Of a stretch of 30,072 nt of DNA, positions 1-7,649 are shown piece by piece. This DNA comes from a bacterium (lineage in GTDB: Bacteria > Patescibacteriota > Microgenomatia > JAUYPR01), in NCBI GenBank assembly GCA_030695785.1, contig JAUYPR010000020.1:1-30072 (forward strand), read 5' to 3'. The number at the start of each line of letters is the position of its first letter. Within the stretch, counting starts at the first letter, position 1. The notes under the pieces are model-generated. The model ran no database searches. It worked only from the letters and a program-made list of their open reading frames with translations, and was not told the DNA's origin. The position numbers and the translations under genes were made by a program.

Positions 1-309
1 GAGTCCGGATGGTTTGAAGTACGTGCGGCCGTCGTTCAACAAGAGTTTCGTGGCAGGGGGATTAATACCCAAATGAAGACGGGCATGATTGAAAGAATAC
101 GAAAAGACTATCCGAACGCGATCATTATTGGTTTCACAGAAGCGGCAAGTCAAAGCAGAGGAATTCTCAGGAAGCTTGGGTTTACATACATTTCGCTTGA
201 CGAGACACCTCTAGAATTCTTCACGATTTGTCCATTGAACTGTGTCAAGAAAACAGGCGTCGACTGCGGATGTCAGGTGTTTTTGCTACAACCGAACGGC
301 TCGTCATGA
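1..309 (+). CDS. GNAT-family N-acetyltransferase, C-terminal part (5' end outside window)
   Basis: The frame is open from the first base and ends at a TGA, giving about 102 visible residues of a larger protein. Early in it is an RGRGIN stretch after a VVQQEF strand, which matches the acetyl-CoA pyrophosphate-binding loop (R/Q-x-x-G-x-G/A) of GNAT enzymes. Further on, LRKLGF fits the usual GNAT motif near the last helix and strand. The tail carries a cysteine-rich CPLNC...CGC segment that is not part of the usual fold and could bind metal or be a lineage-specific extension. The substrate cannot be inferred. The stop overlaps the next start codon (ATGA), so the two genes are probably translationally coupled. 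An internal ATG at 73 is not the real start, because the acetyl-CoA motif lies upstream of it. Confidence 0.75.
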   Translation, partial: ESGWFEVRAAVVQQEFRGRGINTQMKTGMIERIRKDYPNAIIIGFTEAASQSRGILRKLGFTYISLDETPLEFFTICPLNCVKKTGVDCGCQVFLLQPNGSS

Positions 310-1430
310 AAAACATGTCAACGGCAACGCTATTTTTGGATCTCGTCCGTATTCCATCGCCGAGCGGTGAGGAAAAGAGCATCGGGAGATTCATTCAGAG
401 ATATTTGGATGGGATTGGTATCAAGACGCGGTTCGATCATGCCGGTCGAAAGAATAACAGTAATTCAGGAAATCTCATCGCGAAGATCCCCGGGACGACC
501 ACCACGACTATTTTGTTTGTCGCTCATATGGATACCGTAGAAAAGGGAGATCGATCGGTGAAGCCAAAGCTGATGAATGGAGTTATTGTGAGTAACGGAG
601 ATACTATTCTTGGTGCCGATAATAAGGCATCCATCGCATGTATTTTATCGTCAATAACAGAAATCCTCTCTTTGCAGAAGCGACCGACAGTGATTTTTAT
701 TTTTTCGACAAGAGAGGAAGCTGGAAAAATGGGAGTTCGATATGTTGATATTAAAGATCATATTGATGCTGCATTTGTCATTGACGGCGAAGGGTCAATT
801 GGTCGATTCATCTATAAATCGCTTGGCCAAATTCCATTTGAGGTGACATTCCACGGTAAAGCGTCACATGCCGCGATAAACCCAGAGGAGGGCATCCATG
901 CAATGAAGATAGCTGCAGATTTCATATCGCACGTCACGCTGGGTCGTGGGAAAAACGGCAGTACCATGAATGTTGGAAAAATCATCGGGGGAACCGCAAC
1001 AAATATTATTCCTGATAAGGTGACCGTCATGGGAGAGGTGCGGGCTTTTTCGCAGGAAGAAATGACGAGTATACTAAAGAAAATTGAAGAGGTAGCAAAA
1101 TCAGCGTCGGAGAAATTTGGAGGAAGATATACAGTCGTGATGCAGCCAGACTTTGGTGCACCGCCGATGATTGGAAGGAAAACATCTCCGATTGTCAGTA
1201 TTGCGAAAAAGGCAACAAAAGCTGCTGGACTTCCTTTCAAAATAGACGCGGGTTCATTTACTGGGGAAGGGAATTACCTTGCGGAAAAAGGATATTCGGT
1301 ATTGACAGTTTGTCGTGGAGGGAAATATGCACATTCATCTCGAGAAACGATAGCGGTTCGAGAGCTCGAGGATCTAAAACGTTTGATTCTTGCTCTCGTC
1401 AGCACATCAGCCAATGAGATCTCGATCTAA
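306..1430 (+). CDS. M20-family zinc metallopeptidase (peptidase T-like)
   Basis: A 374-residue cytosolic di-zinc exopeptidase of the M20 family, probably cleaving di- or tripeptides. Visible metal and catalytic motifs are H74-x-D76 (HMDT), D105 in GADNKA, the E137-E138 pair in REEAGK, and the later DGEG segment. A lid or dimerisation domain follows, with GKASHAAINPEEG, and the C-terminal catalytic part ends with a conserved-looking AHSSRE. An in-frame ATG lies upstream at 228. I chose 306 because it forms an ATGA overlap with the preceding acetyltransferase stop, and because residues upstream of it do not resemble the family, which usually starts just before a LxLVxIPSPSGEE helix. No clear Shine-Dalgarno is present, consistent with coupling. 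Family assignment is firm; substrate is inferred. Confidence 0.88.
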   Translation: MKNMSTATLFLDLVRIPSPSGEEKSIGRFIQRYLDGIGIKTRFDHAGRKNNSNSGNLIAKIPGTTTTTILFVAHMDTVEKGDRSVKPKLMNGVIVSNGDTILGADNKASIACILSSITEILSLQKRPTVIFIFSTREEAGKMGVRYVDIKDHIDAAFVIDGEGSIGRFIYKSLGQIPFEVTFHGKASHAAINPEEGIHAMKIAADFISHVTLGRGKNGSTMNVGKIIGGTATNIIPDKVTVMGEVRAFSQEEMTSILKKIEEVAKSASEKFGGRYTVVMQPDFGAPPMIGRKTSPIVSIAKKATKAAGLPFKIDAGSFTGEGNYLAEKGYSVLTVCRGGKYAHSSRETIAVRELEDLKRLILALVSTSANEISI

Positions 1431-1436
1431 ATCAGA

Positions 1437-2060
1437 TTAAAACTGGTCTCCGCCGAGCTCTAAGACCGCATATCCTTGGTCGGCGACCGTGCACGCGTGC
1501 GAATATTCTTCCGTCAACTGCGCCTCTCGGTGTCCCTCCGTGGAGGTATCCCACCCCCACTCAATCACCGCGACCGCGGTTGCAAATCCGTACGCTAAAT
1601 TTTCTGACACTTTTCGAAACCCAACGGCGCGGAAGTTCCCTTGATCTGCAAAATATGTCTTGAACCCTGCATGTTTATCCAGCGTCCCAAGCGCAATCAG
1701 CTCTTGCAATCGCATATTGGCGAGTGTACACAAGCGGTCGTCTTTGGCGAATTGATATTTATTGTGTGCTTTTCGATAGTCGGCTAATGCTTTCCAAACA
1801 TCCTCTCCTTCGTAGTTAAACGTTGGCGGGGGCGGGGGTTTTGGGGGAAGGGATGTCGGTTCTGGGGTTGGTGATACGATCGGCTCCGGTGTTTCCGTCG
1901 GCAGTGGCGTCGGTTGGGTGAACGATGAGAGTTGGATTGGTCGGGCGTACTCGTGGTCAACAATAATTTTTGCGGCAGTCAGTTCCAAACTGAGCAGCAT
2001 GAGGAGGATGAGAACTTGGAGCAAAAACTTCGTTGGAGGATGGTGCCAAGGCATCTGCAT
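1437..2060 (-). CDS. Membrane-anchored CAP/SCP-domain protein
   Basis: A 207-residue protein with an N-terminal hydrophobic segment (LLQVLILLMLLSLELTAA) that should act as signal anchor. About 30 residues of Pro/Thr/Glu-rich linker follow, and then a CAP domain. CAP hallmarks are the initial helix (ALADYRKAHNKYQF...LCTLANMRLQEL), a SENLAYG segment, and a WDTSTEGHREAQL motif matching the W-x-x-S-x-GH-x-x-x-L of the family. The domain should sit outside the membrane; its function in bacteria is mostly unknown. An in-frame ATG at 2087 is possible, but a TATAAT box at 2072-2067 ends six bases before the ATG at 2060. The message is therefore predicted to start at that ATG. The divergent cyclase gene shares this promoter region. 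Confidence 0.8.
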   Translation of the reverse strand: MQMPWHHPPTKFLLQVLILLMLLSLELTAAKIIVDHEYARPIQLSSFTQPTPLPTETPEPIVSPTPEPTSLPPKPPPPPTFNYEGEDVWKALADYRKAHNKYQFAKDDRLCTLANMRLQELIALGTLDKHAGFKTYFADQGNFRAVGFRKVSENLAYGFATAVAVIEWGWDTSTEGHREAQLTEEYSHACTVADQGYAVLELGGDQF

Positions 2061-2080
2061 GATGATATTATACTTGCCGT
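2061..2080. promoter_or_regulatory. Divergent promoter with interleaved -10 boxes
   Basis: The minus-strand TATAAT (2072-2067) and plus-strand TATACT (2069-2074) overlap in one near-symmetric AT block. Each ends six bases before an ATG (2060 on minus, 2081 on plus), so both transcripts should be leaderless. No good -35 is seen for either direction. Confidence 0.6.
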
Positions 2081-2374
2081 ATGCCATTCATTGATATCAC
2101 CATTCCATTGTCAGCAAAAACCCCCACATGGAGGAATGAACAGCCGTTGATGTTAAAGAGAATCAAGACCATTGAGAAAGATGGAGCGAATGTCACGAGC
2201 ATCACCATCGGAAGTCATGGGGGAACACATATTGATGCCCCAAAACACTTCGTTCGTGGCGGAGCATCAATCGACAAAATTTCGTTGATTGTGGTGGTTG
2301 AAGGGTTATACTTAAATGGTGTCACTGCGGACGAATACACGCTGTATTGCTTGCCGTTAAAGACTGCTCTATAA
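2081..2374 (+). pseudogene. Truncated cyclase / kynurenine formamidase-like gene
   Basis: It encodes 97 residues starting MPFIDITIPL and containing HGGTHIDAPKHF, the metal-binding signature of the cyclase family (PF04199), which includes kynurenine formamidase. Family members are usually about 200 residues with further metal and catalytic His/Glu residues in the second half. Here the frame ends soon after ASIDKISLIVVV, with a non-conserved tail. zwf begins three bases after the stop, so the second half has been deleted and is not recoverable in another frame. The promoter and start are intact, so a short product may still be made. A functional minimal protein cannot be excluded but would lack known catalytic residues. 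Confidence 0.65.
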
Positions 2375-2377
2375 CCT

Positions 2378-3853
2378 ATGCCACTCAACGCAACACCACT
2401 GACGCCAATCACACTCATCATTTTTGGGGCGACTGGAAACCTTGCGACCACGCGGCTATTTCCCGCCATTTTTCATTTATACAAAGATCAATACACCCCA
2501 AAAGATTTTCGTATCCTTGGAATTGCGCGGCGCGAGCTGACGAATGACGCGTTCCGCATGCTTGTCAGAGACGTGATCAAGCAGTATTTCGGTTCTTCAT
2601 TGAAAGAACAGGAGTGGTCATCATTTGCATCGTTGATTGAGTATCAACAACTGGATTTTTCGAAACGGCGGGACTACGACAATCTATGCACACTTATTGG
2701 TCGGGACGATGTCAAAAAACCGCGATCGAAACTGTATTACCTTGCCGTTGCGCCGGAATATTATGCAGCGATTTTTGATCACATTGAGCATTGCGAACTG
2801 CCGATGCGGAAAAAAGGAGTGTGGACGCGCGTTGTGATCGAAAAACCATTTGGCACTGATTTCGAATCAGCGATGCAGCTGAATAATCGTCTGCAAAAGA
2901 TTTTTCATGAAGACGAAATTTACCGCATTGACCATTATCTTGGCAAAGAAACGGTGCAAAACATTTTGGCATTTCGCTTTGCGAACGGTATGTTTGAACC
3001 TTTGTGGAACCATGAATTTATCGATCATGTGCAGATGACCGTTGCAGAAGATGATGGGGTGGGCGCGCGCGGGGCGTTTTATGATAAAACCGGGGCACTG
3101 CGCGATGTGGGGCAGAATCATCTTTTACAGTTGTTGGCGCACATTGCCATGGAAAAACCAAAAACATTACAGCCGGACGATCTGCGTACGGCACGATTGG
3201 ATGTGCTCCGGAAGTTAAAAGGAGGGGGCCCTCACGTTGATGACTGGGTGGTTTCTGGACAGTATGACGGATATACGCGCGAGGAGAATATTCATCCATC
3301 CTCGAAAACCGAAACGTTTGTTAGCCTCAAGCTTTTTGTGGATACGCCACGGTGGAACGATATCCCTTTTTATGTCCGCACTGGAAAGAAGTTAGCGCGA
3401 GATGTCACAGAGGTGTCGATTCAATTTCGGAAGCCTGTGCAAAAATTCTTTGGACACGCGGACAATGACGAGACGAATATTTTGACACTGCGCATTCAAC
3501 CCGACGAAGGCATTGCGCTGCGTTTGAATGTCAAACGGGCGGGACATGGGCGTGATTTGCAGCAAGTCGAGATGAATTATTGCTACAAGCATCCGTCGGC
3601 TGACGGACACGAGGCGTACGATACGCTTCTTTTGGATGCGATGCACGGCGACCAGTCGTTGTTCCCGCATCTTGACGAGGTTATGGCGTCGTGGAAGTTT
3701 GTGACGCCGATGCTCGGTAGCCGGAAAACAAAAAGGACGGTCGTATTGTATCCACAAGGCAGTTGGGGACCGAAAGAAGCGGATGAGCTGCTTGTCCGCG
3801 ACGGCCGCGCGTGGTTAACCGGCGCATTGCAGGTTTGCGATATTCATCATTGA
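2378..3853 (+). CDS. zwf: Glucose-6-phosphate 1-dehydrogenase
   Basis: A 491-residue, full-length enzyme for the first step of the oxidative pentose-phosphate pathway, oxidising glucose 6-phosphate to 6-phosphogluconolactone with NAD(P)+. The nucleotide-binding loop is GATGNLA at residues 17-23, where GASGDLA is usual; both changes are conservative. EKPFG is at 155-159, and the substrate signature RIDHYLGKE is at 183-191. The segment with GVGARGAFYDKTGALRDVGQNHLLQ contains the second catalytic His region, and RTGK sits in the later substrate site. The gene starts three bases after the truncated cyclase gene and is followed six bases later by comM. The partner gnd is 15 kb away in this window; no 6-phosphogluconolactonase gene is seen. 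Confidence 0.96.
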   Translation: MPLNATPLTPITLIIFGATGNLATTRLFPAIFHLYKDQYTPKDFRILGIARRELTNDAFRMLVRDVIKQYFGSSLKEQEWSSFASLIEYQQLDFSKRRDYDNLCTLIGRDDVKKPRSKLYYLAVAPEYYAAIFDHIEHCELPMRKKGVWTRVVIEKPFGTDFESAMQLNNRLQKIFHEDEIYRIDHYLGKETVQNILAFRFANGMFEPLWNHEFIDHVQMTVAEDDGVGARGAFYDKTGALRDVGQNHLLQLLAHIAMEKPKTLQPDDLRTARLDVLRKLKGGGPHVDDWVVSGQYDGYTREENIHPSSKTETFVSLKLFVDTPRWNDIPFYVRTGKKLARDVTEVSIQFRKPVQKFFGHADNDETNILTLRIQPDEGIALRLNVKRAGHGRDLQQVEMNYCYKHPSADGHEAYDTLLLDAMHGDQSLFPHLDEVMASWKFVTPMLGSRKTKRTVVLYPQGSWGPKEADELLVRDGRAWLTGALQVCDIHH

Positions 3854-3859
3854 AAACAT

Positions 3860-5383
3860 ATGTTGGCGAAGATCACGAGTGCGGCTGCGGTTGGATTGGA
3901 ATGTATTCCCATTACGGTGGAAGTGGACATCCTGAAAGCCTCGCTTCCGCGATTTGAGATTGTCGGACTTCCGGATAAAGCGGTGGAAGAATCAAAAGAA
4001 CGCGTTCGGATGGCACTCAAGAATGCAGGCGCTTCTTTTCCCACCCATAAGATTGTCGTGAATTTGGCACCCGCCGATGTGCCCAAAGTTGGTCCGGCCT
4101 ACGACCTGGCGATTGCGTTGGGGATCCAAATTGCACATGGTGATCTTGAGGTTGATTTGTCCGATGCACTGGTGTTGGGGGAGCTTTCGTTGGATGGGAG
4201 CTTGCGGCACGTGAATGGTGTGTTGCCGGTTGCCATGATGGCGCACGATCGTGGATTCAAGCGGATTTTCCTGCCCGCTGTGAACGTCAAAGAAGCGGCA
4301 TTGGTTGAAGACATTCAGGTTTTCCCCATTGAAAACATCACCGACCTTTTTTATCACCTCAATGGGTCGAAACCAATTGTCCCTCACCCGCCGGTTTCCC
4401 TTCCACAAATAGATGCGGTGACCGAACACGATTTTGCCGATATCCGCGGGCAAGAGGCGGTCAAGCGCGCATTGGAGATAGCAAGCGCAGGTAGCCATCA
4501 TATATTTTTGAAAGGGCCCCCGGGTGCTGGAAAAACGATGCTGGCGCGGGCTGTTCCATCGATTCTGCCAACGATGACCAGGGGAGAACAATTTGAAGTG
4601 ACGCGCATTTACAGCATTGCCGGACTGTTATCACACGATGTTCCACTTGTGCAGGCCCGTCCATTTCGTTCGCCGCACCACACCGCAAGCCATGTTGGAT
4701 TGGTTGGCGGCGGCAACCATCCGCGGCCGGGCGAGATTAGTTTGGCACACCGGGGTGTGTTATTTTTGGATGAATTCCCCGAGTTTAGCCGGTACGTTCT
4801 TGAAACATTGCGGCAACCGATCGAAGATGGAATGATTACCATTTCGCGCGCCGCGGGCACGCTGCGTTTCCCCACCAAATTTATGCTTGTTGCCGCGGCA
4901 AACCCCTGCCCATGCGGGCATTTGGGCGATCCGGAAAAAGAATGCCGATGTACACCGGCTCATATTAGCCGCTATCAACGGCGCATGTCGGGGCCGATTC
5001 TGGATAGGATTGATTTGCATGTGCATGTGCCGGCAGTGGAAAAAGAAAAGCTGACCGCGCCGTCGGCCCAGGCAGAATCGTCCGCTTCAATCCGTATGCG
5101 GGTGCAGCACGCGCGGGACATACAAACCGAGCGGTTTGCCGATTTGCCCATCACGGCAAACGGAGAGATGGGGACAAAAGAGATTCAACGCTTTTGTGTG
5201 TTGGGGGTTGAGGCGATGGATTTGTTGCGCATGGCGATTGCCAGGCTGCATCTTTCTGCCCGCGGCTACCATCGAATCTTACGTGTTTCCCGTACTATTG
5301 CCGATTTAGCCGGGAGCGAGGATATCGAACCGTCCCATATTGCCGAAGCCCTCCAGTACCGCAAGCTCGAGGAGGAGATTTAA
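3860..5383 (+). CDS. comM: ComM/YifB-family AAA+ ATPase (Mg-chelatase-like)
   Basis: A 507-residue protein of the YifB/ComM family. In competent Vibrio, ComM is a hexameric helicase that helps branch migration during natural transformation. The first ~170 residues form the Lon-protease-like domain (FEIVGLPDKAVEESKERVR, VNLAPADVPKVGPAYDL). The AAA+ core follows, with Walker A GPPGAGKT at 219-226 and Walker B VLFLDE at 300-305. A Cys cluster (NPCPCGHLGD...CRC) typical of the family comes next, then the sensor/arginine region SGPILDRIDLHV. The C-terminal Mg_chelatase_C helices include ARGYHRILRVSRTIADLAG. Older annotations as magnesium chelatase are misleading. It sits close behind zwf and may be co-transcribed. 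Confidence 0.95.
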   Translation: MLAKITSAAAVGLECIPITVEVDILKASLPRFEIVGLPDKAVEESKERVRMALKNAGASFPTHKIVVNLAPADVPKVGPAYDLAIALGIQIAHGDLEVDLSDALVLGELSLDGSLRHVNGVLPVAMMAHDRGFKRIFLPAVNVKEAALVEDIQVFPIENITDLFYHLNGSKPIVPHPPVSLPQIDAVTEHDFADIRGQEAVKRALEIASAGSHHIFLKGPPGAGKTMLARAVPSILPTMTRGEQFEVTRIYSIAGLLSHDVPLVQARPFRSPHHTASHVGLVGGGNHPRPGEISLAHRGVLFLDEFPEFSRYVLETLRQPIEDGMITISRAAGTLRFPTKFMLVAAANPCPCGHLGDPEKECRCTPAHISRYQRRMSGPILDRIDLHVHVPAVEKEKLTAPSAQAESSASIRMRVQHARDIQTERFADLPITANGEMGTKEIQRFCVLGVEAMDLLRMAIARLHLSARGYHRILRVSRTIADLAGSEDIEPSHIAEALQYRKLEEEI

Positions 5384-5394
5384 ATTCCACAAAA

Positions 5395-5443
5395 CCTCCC
5401 CTTTCGGCGAAGGGCAGACGACCTGCTCCACCAAAAGGGGAGG
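5395..5443. repeat. Composite palindrome, possible terminator of the minus-strand operon
   Basis: A perfect 10-bp inverted repeat, CCTCCCCTTT at 5395-5404 and AAAGGGGAGG at 5434-5443, encloses 29 bases. That interior can form a small GCAG/CTGC hairpin and an alternative CCCTT/AAGGG hairpin. It lies between the converging ends of comM and the zinc-ribbon gene. On the minus strand it is followed by TTTTG and then more Ts, so it could terminate that operon. The GC-rich multi-hairpin design also resembles a dispersed palindromic repeat. Confidence 0.5.
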
Positions 5444-5454
5444 CTGTGAAAACG

Positions 5455-5607
5455 TTAGGCGTTCTTTGGAAGAATCGCGTTCACGCCTGTGTTACAGTTG
5501 GGGCATGTCCCCTTAAGCGCCCGTCGGCCGTTTGGCCACGTAACCACCTGACCGTCTTTGATATCAATCATTTTCTTACATCGGACACAATATCCTTGTC
5601 GCTGCAT
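5455..5607 (-). CDS. DUF5679-like zinc-ribbon microprotein (50 aa)
   Basis: Fifty residues beginning MQRQGYCVRCKK. The pattern YCVRC, then a WPNGRRALKG core, then CPNC is the compact four-cysteine zinc ribbon described as DUF5679, common as a small stand-alone protein in Patescibacteria and archaea. A Shine-Dalgarno GGAGGTGA lies just upstream, with the stop codon of the preceding membrane microprotein embedded in it, so the pair should be translated together. The biochemical function of the family is unknown; nucleic-acid or protein binding is the usual guess for such ribbons. It is short, but the ribosome-binding site and conserved motif make it a confident gene. Confidence 0.85.
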   Translation of the reverse strand: MQRQGYCVRCKKMIDIKDGQVVTWPNGRRALKGTCPNCNTGVNAILPKNA

Positions 5608-5613
5608 CGTTTC

Positions 5614-5856
5614 TCACCTCCCTTGCAATACTCCAAACAGGAGCAGAATCTCTCCTATCATAGCAAAGACCGTCAAGAGGAGTGTTTTTCGAATATCTCC
5701 TCCGATCGCGGCCGCTTCATCTTGAGGGAGTAAAACTGCGGATGTTGTCTTCATCGGTATGGTGGAGGGAGGGACGCTGGTTAGATTGAGAGTTGGAACA
5801 AACACTGTATGACGTGTTTCCACCCGCTCCTTCTCTCTCCTGGTCTTTCTGGGCAT
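5614..5856 (-). CDS. Small protein with one C-terminal membrane segment (80 aa)
   Basis: I do not recognise this family. It has a basic start (MPRKTRREKERVE), a polar middle, and a C-terminal hydrophobic helix (LLLTVFAMIGEILLLFGVL) ending QGR, suggesting a tail-anchored or small inner-membrane protein. An upstream ATG at 5904 is in frame. However, a well-formed promoter (TTGAAC, 17-bp spacer, TTTAAT) ends six bases before the ATG at 5856, so the shorter product on a leaderless mRNA is preferred. Its stop codon forms part of the Shine-Dalgarno of the zinc-ribbon gene seven bases downstream. Confidence 0.65.
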   Translation of the reverse strand: MPRKTRREKERVETRHTVFVPTLNLTSVPPSTIPMKTTSAVLLPQDEAAAIGGDIRKTLLLTVFAMIGEILLLFGVLQGR

Positions 5857-5862
5857 AGGTGT

Positions 5863-5891
5863 ATTAAACCACGGCCACGCCGTTTGTTCAA
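5863..5891 (-). promoter_or_regulatory. Sigma-70-type promoter for the microprotein pair
   Basis: TTGAAC at 5891-5886, a 17-bp spacer and TTTAAT at 5868-5863, followed by six bases and then ATG. This decides the start of the 80-aa gene. Confidence 0.7.
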
Positions 5892-5903
5892 GTAAAGTCC
5901 ACA

Positions 5904-5931
5904 TTGACAGAAAGAATTTCCCTGTGATAGT
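5904..5931 (+). promoter_or_regulatory. Promoter of the DUF4446-DUF3048 operon
   Basis: A consensus -35 TTGACA at 5904-5909 is followed by a 16-bp spacer and GATAGT at 5926-5931, preceded by TGT (extended -10). The start codon follows 17 bases later with an AAGG-type ribosome-binding site, so this transcript has a short leader. Confidence 0.6.
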
Positions 5932-5948
5932 GTGAAGGATATCAAAGG

Positions 5949-6446
5949 ATGAGCGACATATTGACTGAATGGTGGATCTCTGTCGTTTTCCTTTTTGGAC
6001 TAAGCTTACTGGTTTGGTTGGCTGTGCTTACCCTGTTGCTCATGCGGTCAGTGCGGCATTACCGGCAATTGGTAAAGCGGCCAGGGGAGACGTTGGAGGA
6101 TGTGTTGACGGCACTTGTCCGCGCCGAGGGTGATCGGAAAAAAGAGATTGCACAGGCGAAGGATGATATTGCGGCAATCCGCGATGAAATGAAGGGTTTT
6201 GTACAGCACGTTGGGTTTGTCCGGTTCAACCCGTTTGTGGGTGAGACTGGTGGGGATCAAAGTTTCGCTCTCTCTGTGTTAGATGGAGAAAAGACAGGAA
6301 TTATTATGAGCAGTCTCCATTCAAGAACCGGAACGCGCTTTTACGCAAAGCCGGTCGTAGGAGGACATGGGAGTTTGCATCCTTTATCGAAAGAAGAAGA
6401 ACGGGCTGTCAAGGAATCGGTCAAGCCGCCCAAAGGAAAATCATGA
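5949..6446 (+). CDS. DUF4446 family membrane protein
   Basis: A 165-residue protein. A single N-terminal membrane helix (ISVVFLFGLSLLVWLAVLTLLLM) is followed by a charged helical stretch and the DUF4446 core. The core is recognised by FVQHVGFVRFNPFVGETGGDQ, FALSVLDGEKTGIIMSSLHSR, GTRFYAKPV and the closing LSKEEERAV. The family is widespread in Gram-positive bacteria and Patescibacteria and has no assigned function. The orientation suggests a short outer or periplasmic N-terminus with the soluble domain in the cytoplasm, but this is inference. Its stop overlaps the next start by four bases, so it is coupled to the DUF3048 gene. Confidence 0.85.
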   Translation: MSDILTEWWISVVFLFGLSLLVWLAVLTLLLMRSVRHYRQLVKRPGETLEDVLTALVRAEGDRKKEIAQAKDDIAAIRDEMKGFVQHVGFVRFNPFVGETGGDQSFALSVLDGEKTGIIMSSLHSRTGTRFYAKPVVGGHGSLHPLSKEEERAVKESVKPPKGKS

Positions 6447-7642
6447 CGCCAAAGAAACGATTCTTTTTATTGATTGCAGTCGCCCTGGGGTTGTATGTTG
6501 CCTCGACAGGCGTCTCGTACGCGCTCTTTCGAAACATCCGCGGATCTTCAACGAACCTCATGATGCCGATAAATCTTGGACTTGCCGAGAAAAAATTCAC
6601 CCGGACCGGTGAACCACGGACCGAGATGTGTCCATTGAACGGACGCTTGCAAACGAAGAAGGAAAAAGAAGCGTGGGAGAAGCGGCGGCCGTTGGGGGTT
6701 ATGATTGAAAATCACCTGGACGCCCGGCCGCAATTTGGATTGAATCTTGCGGATGTGGTGTATGAGGCGGTTGCCGAGGGTGGGATCACGCGCTTTTTGG
6801 CGGTGTACTACTGCGAAGGAGGGGCGGAAGAGATTATTGTTGGTCCCGTGCGGAGTGCACGGACGTTCTTTTTGGATTGGATTTCAGAGTACGGGAAGAA
6901 CCCGCTGTATGCACACGTGGGCGGAGCAAACTGCGATGCGCCGACAGGATCAGGGTGTGGAAATGGCGCGAAAGCAGATGCATTAGGTCAGATTGGGGAA
7001 TACGGGTGGGAAGATTATAACGATTTGAACCAATTCAATATTGGATACCCAACCTTTTGGCGTGATTATAGCCGCGGGGTTGCGACAGAGCACACCATGT
7101 TCGCGGATCTCCAGAAACTTTGGGATATTGGCAAAAAACGCGATCTTACCGAAAAGGATAAAAAAGGAGTGAAATGGGATGAAGCCTTTCAGCCATGGAA
7201 GTTTTTGAAAGAAAGTGATACAAGAGTTGGCGACGCTCCGCAAAAAGTCAATTTCGGTTTTTGGGACGGCTACAAAGACTTTGATGTGAGTTGGACGTAT
7301 GATCCTGCGAAAAATGCGTATCTTCGCACCATGGGTGGAGGAGCGCACGAGGATGCGCTCACGAAAGAGCAGATTGAAGCGTCGGTCGTCATCATTCAAT
7401 TCCAGACCGAAGCGCCGGCAAACGATGGCTATCCAGGAAATGTTCATTTGCTCTATGGGACGATCGGAACCGAACCTGCGAAAATTTTTCAAGGAGGAAA
7501 GGTCATCGAGGGCACGTGGGAGAAAGAGAATCGGGAGGCACGAACGATCTTTATGGATGATGATGGGAGCGAAATCAAATTTTATCCAGGAAAGATTTGG
7601 GTCGAAACACTGCCACTTGGCAACGCTGTTACAATAGAGTAG
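6443..7642 (+). CDS. DUF3048 (YerB-like) exported protein
   Basis: A 399-residue protein with an N-terminal signal anchor (RFFLLIAVALGLYVASTGVSYALF) and a long extracytoplasmic part. The DUF3048 core is clear: RRPLGVMIENHLDARPQ, LADVVYEAVAEGGITRFLAVYY, and GPVRSARTFFLDW followed by YAHVGGA. The C-terminal part (PGNVHLLYGT, GKIWVETLPLGN) fits the DUF3048 C-terminal domain. B. subtilis YerB is a lipoprotein of this family with unknown role; this copy lacks an obvious lipobox. Translation should be coupled to the DUF4446 gene through an ATGA overlap. Confidence 0.9.
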   Translation: MTPKKRFFLLIAVALGLYVASTGVSYALFRNIRGSSTNLMMPINLGLAEKKFTRTGEPRTEMCPLNGRLQTKKEKEAWEKRRPLGVMIENHLDARPQFGLNLADVVYEAVAEGGITRFLAVYYCEGGAEEIIVGPVRSARTFFLDWISEYGKNPLYAHVGGANCDAPTGSGCGNGAKADALGQIGEYGWEDYNDLNQFNIGYPTFWRDYSRGVATEHTMFADLQKLWDIGKKRDLTEKDKKGVKWDEAFQPWKFLKESDTRVGDAPQKVNFGFWDGYKDFDVSWTYDPAKNAYLRTMGGGAHEDALTKEQIEASVVIIQFQTEAPANDGYPGNVHLLYGTIGTEPAKIFQGGKVIEGTWEKENREARTIFMDDDGSEIKFYPGKIWVETLPLGNAVTIE

Positions 7643-7649
7643 ATTGTTG

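Noticed and set aside
3992..4591. Minus-strand open frame opposite comM
   Set aside because: comM is full length with Walker motifs; this frame is a compositional shadow.
3860..5383. Annotation as a magnesium chelatase subunit
   Set aside because: The Lon-like N-domain plus single AAA+ core is the ComM/YifB architecture, and no porphyrin pathway genes are near.
5446..5733. Plus-strand 95-codon frame between comM and the DUF4446 gene
   Set aside because: The minus strand here has two genes with a promoter, a Shine-Dalgarno and a four-cysteine zinc ribbon; the plus frame has none.
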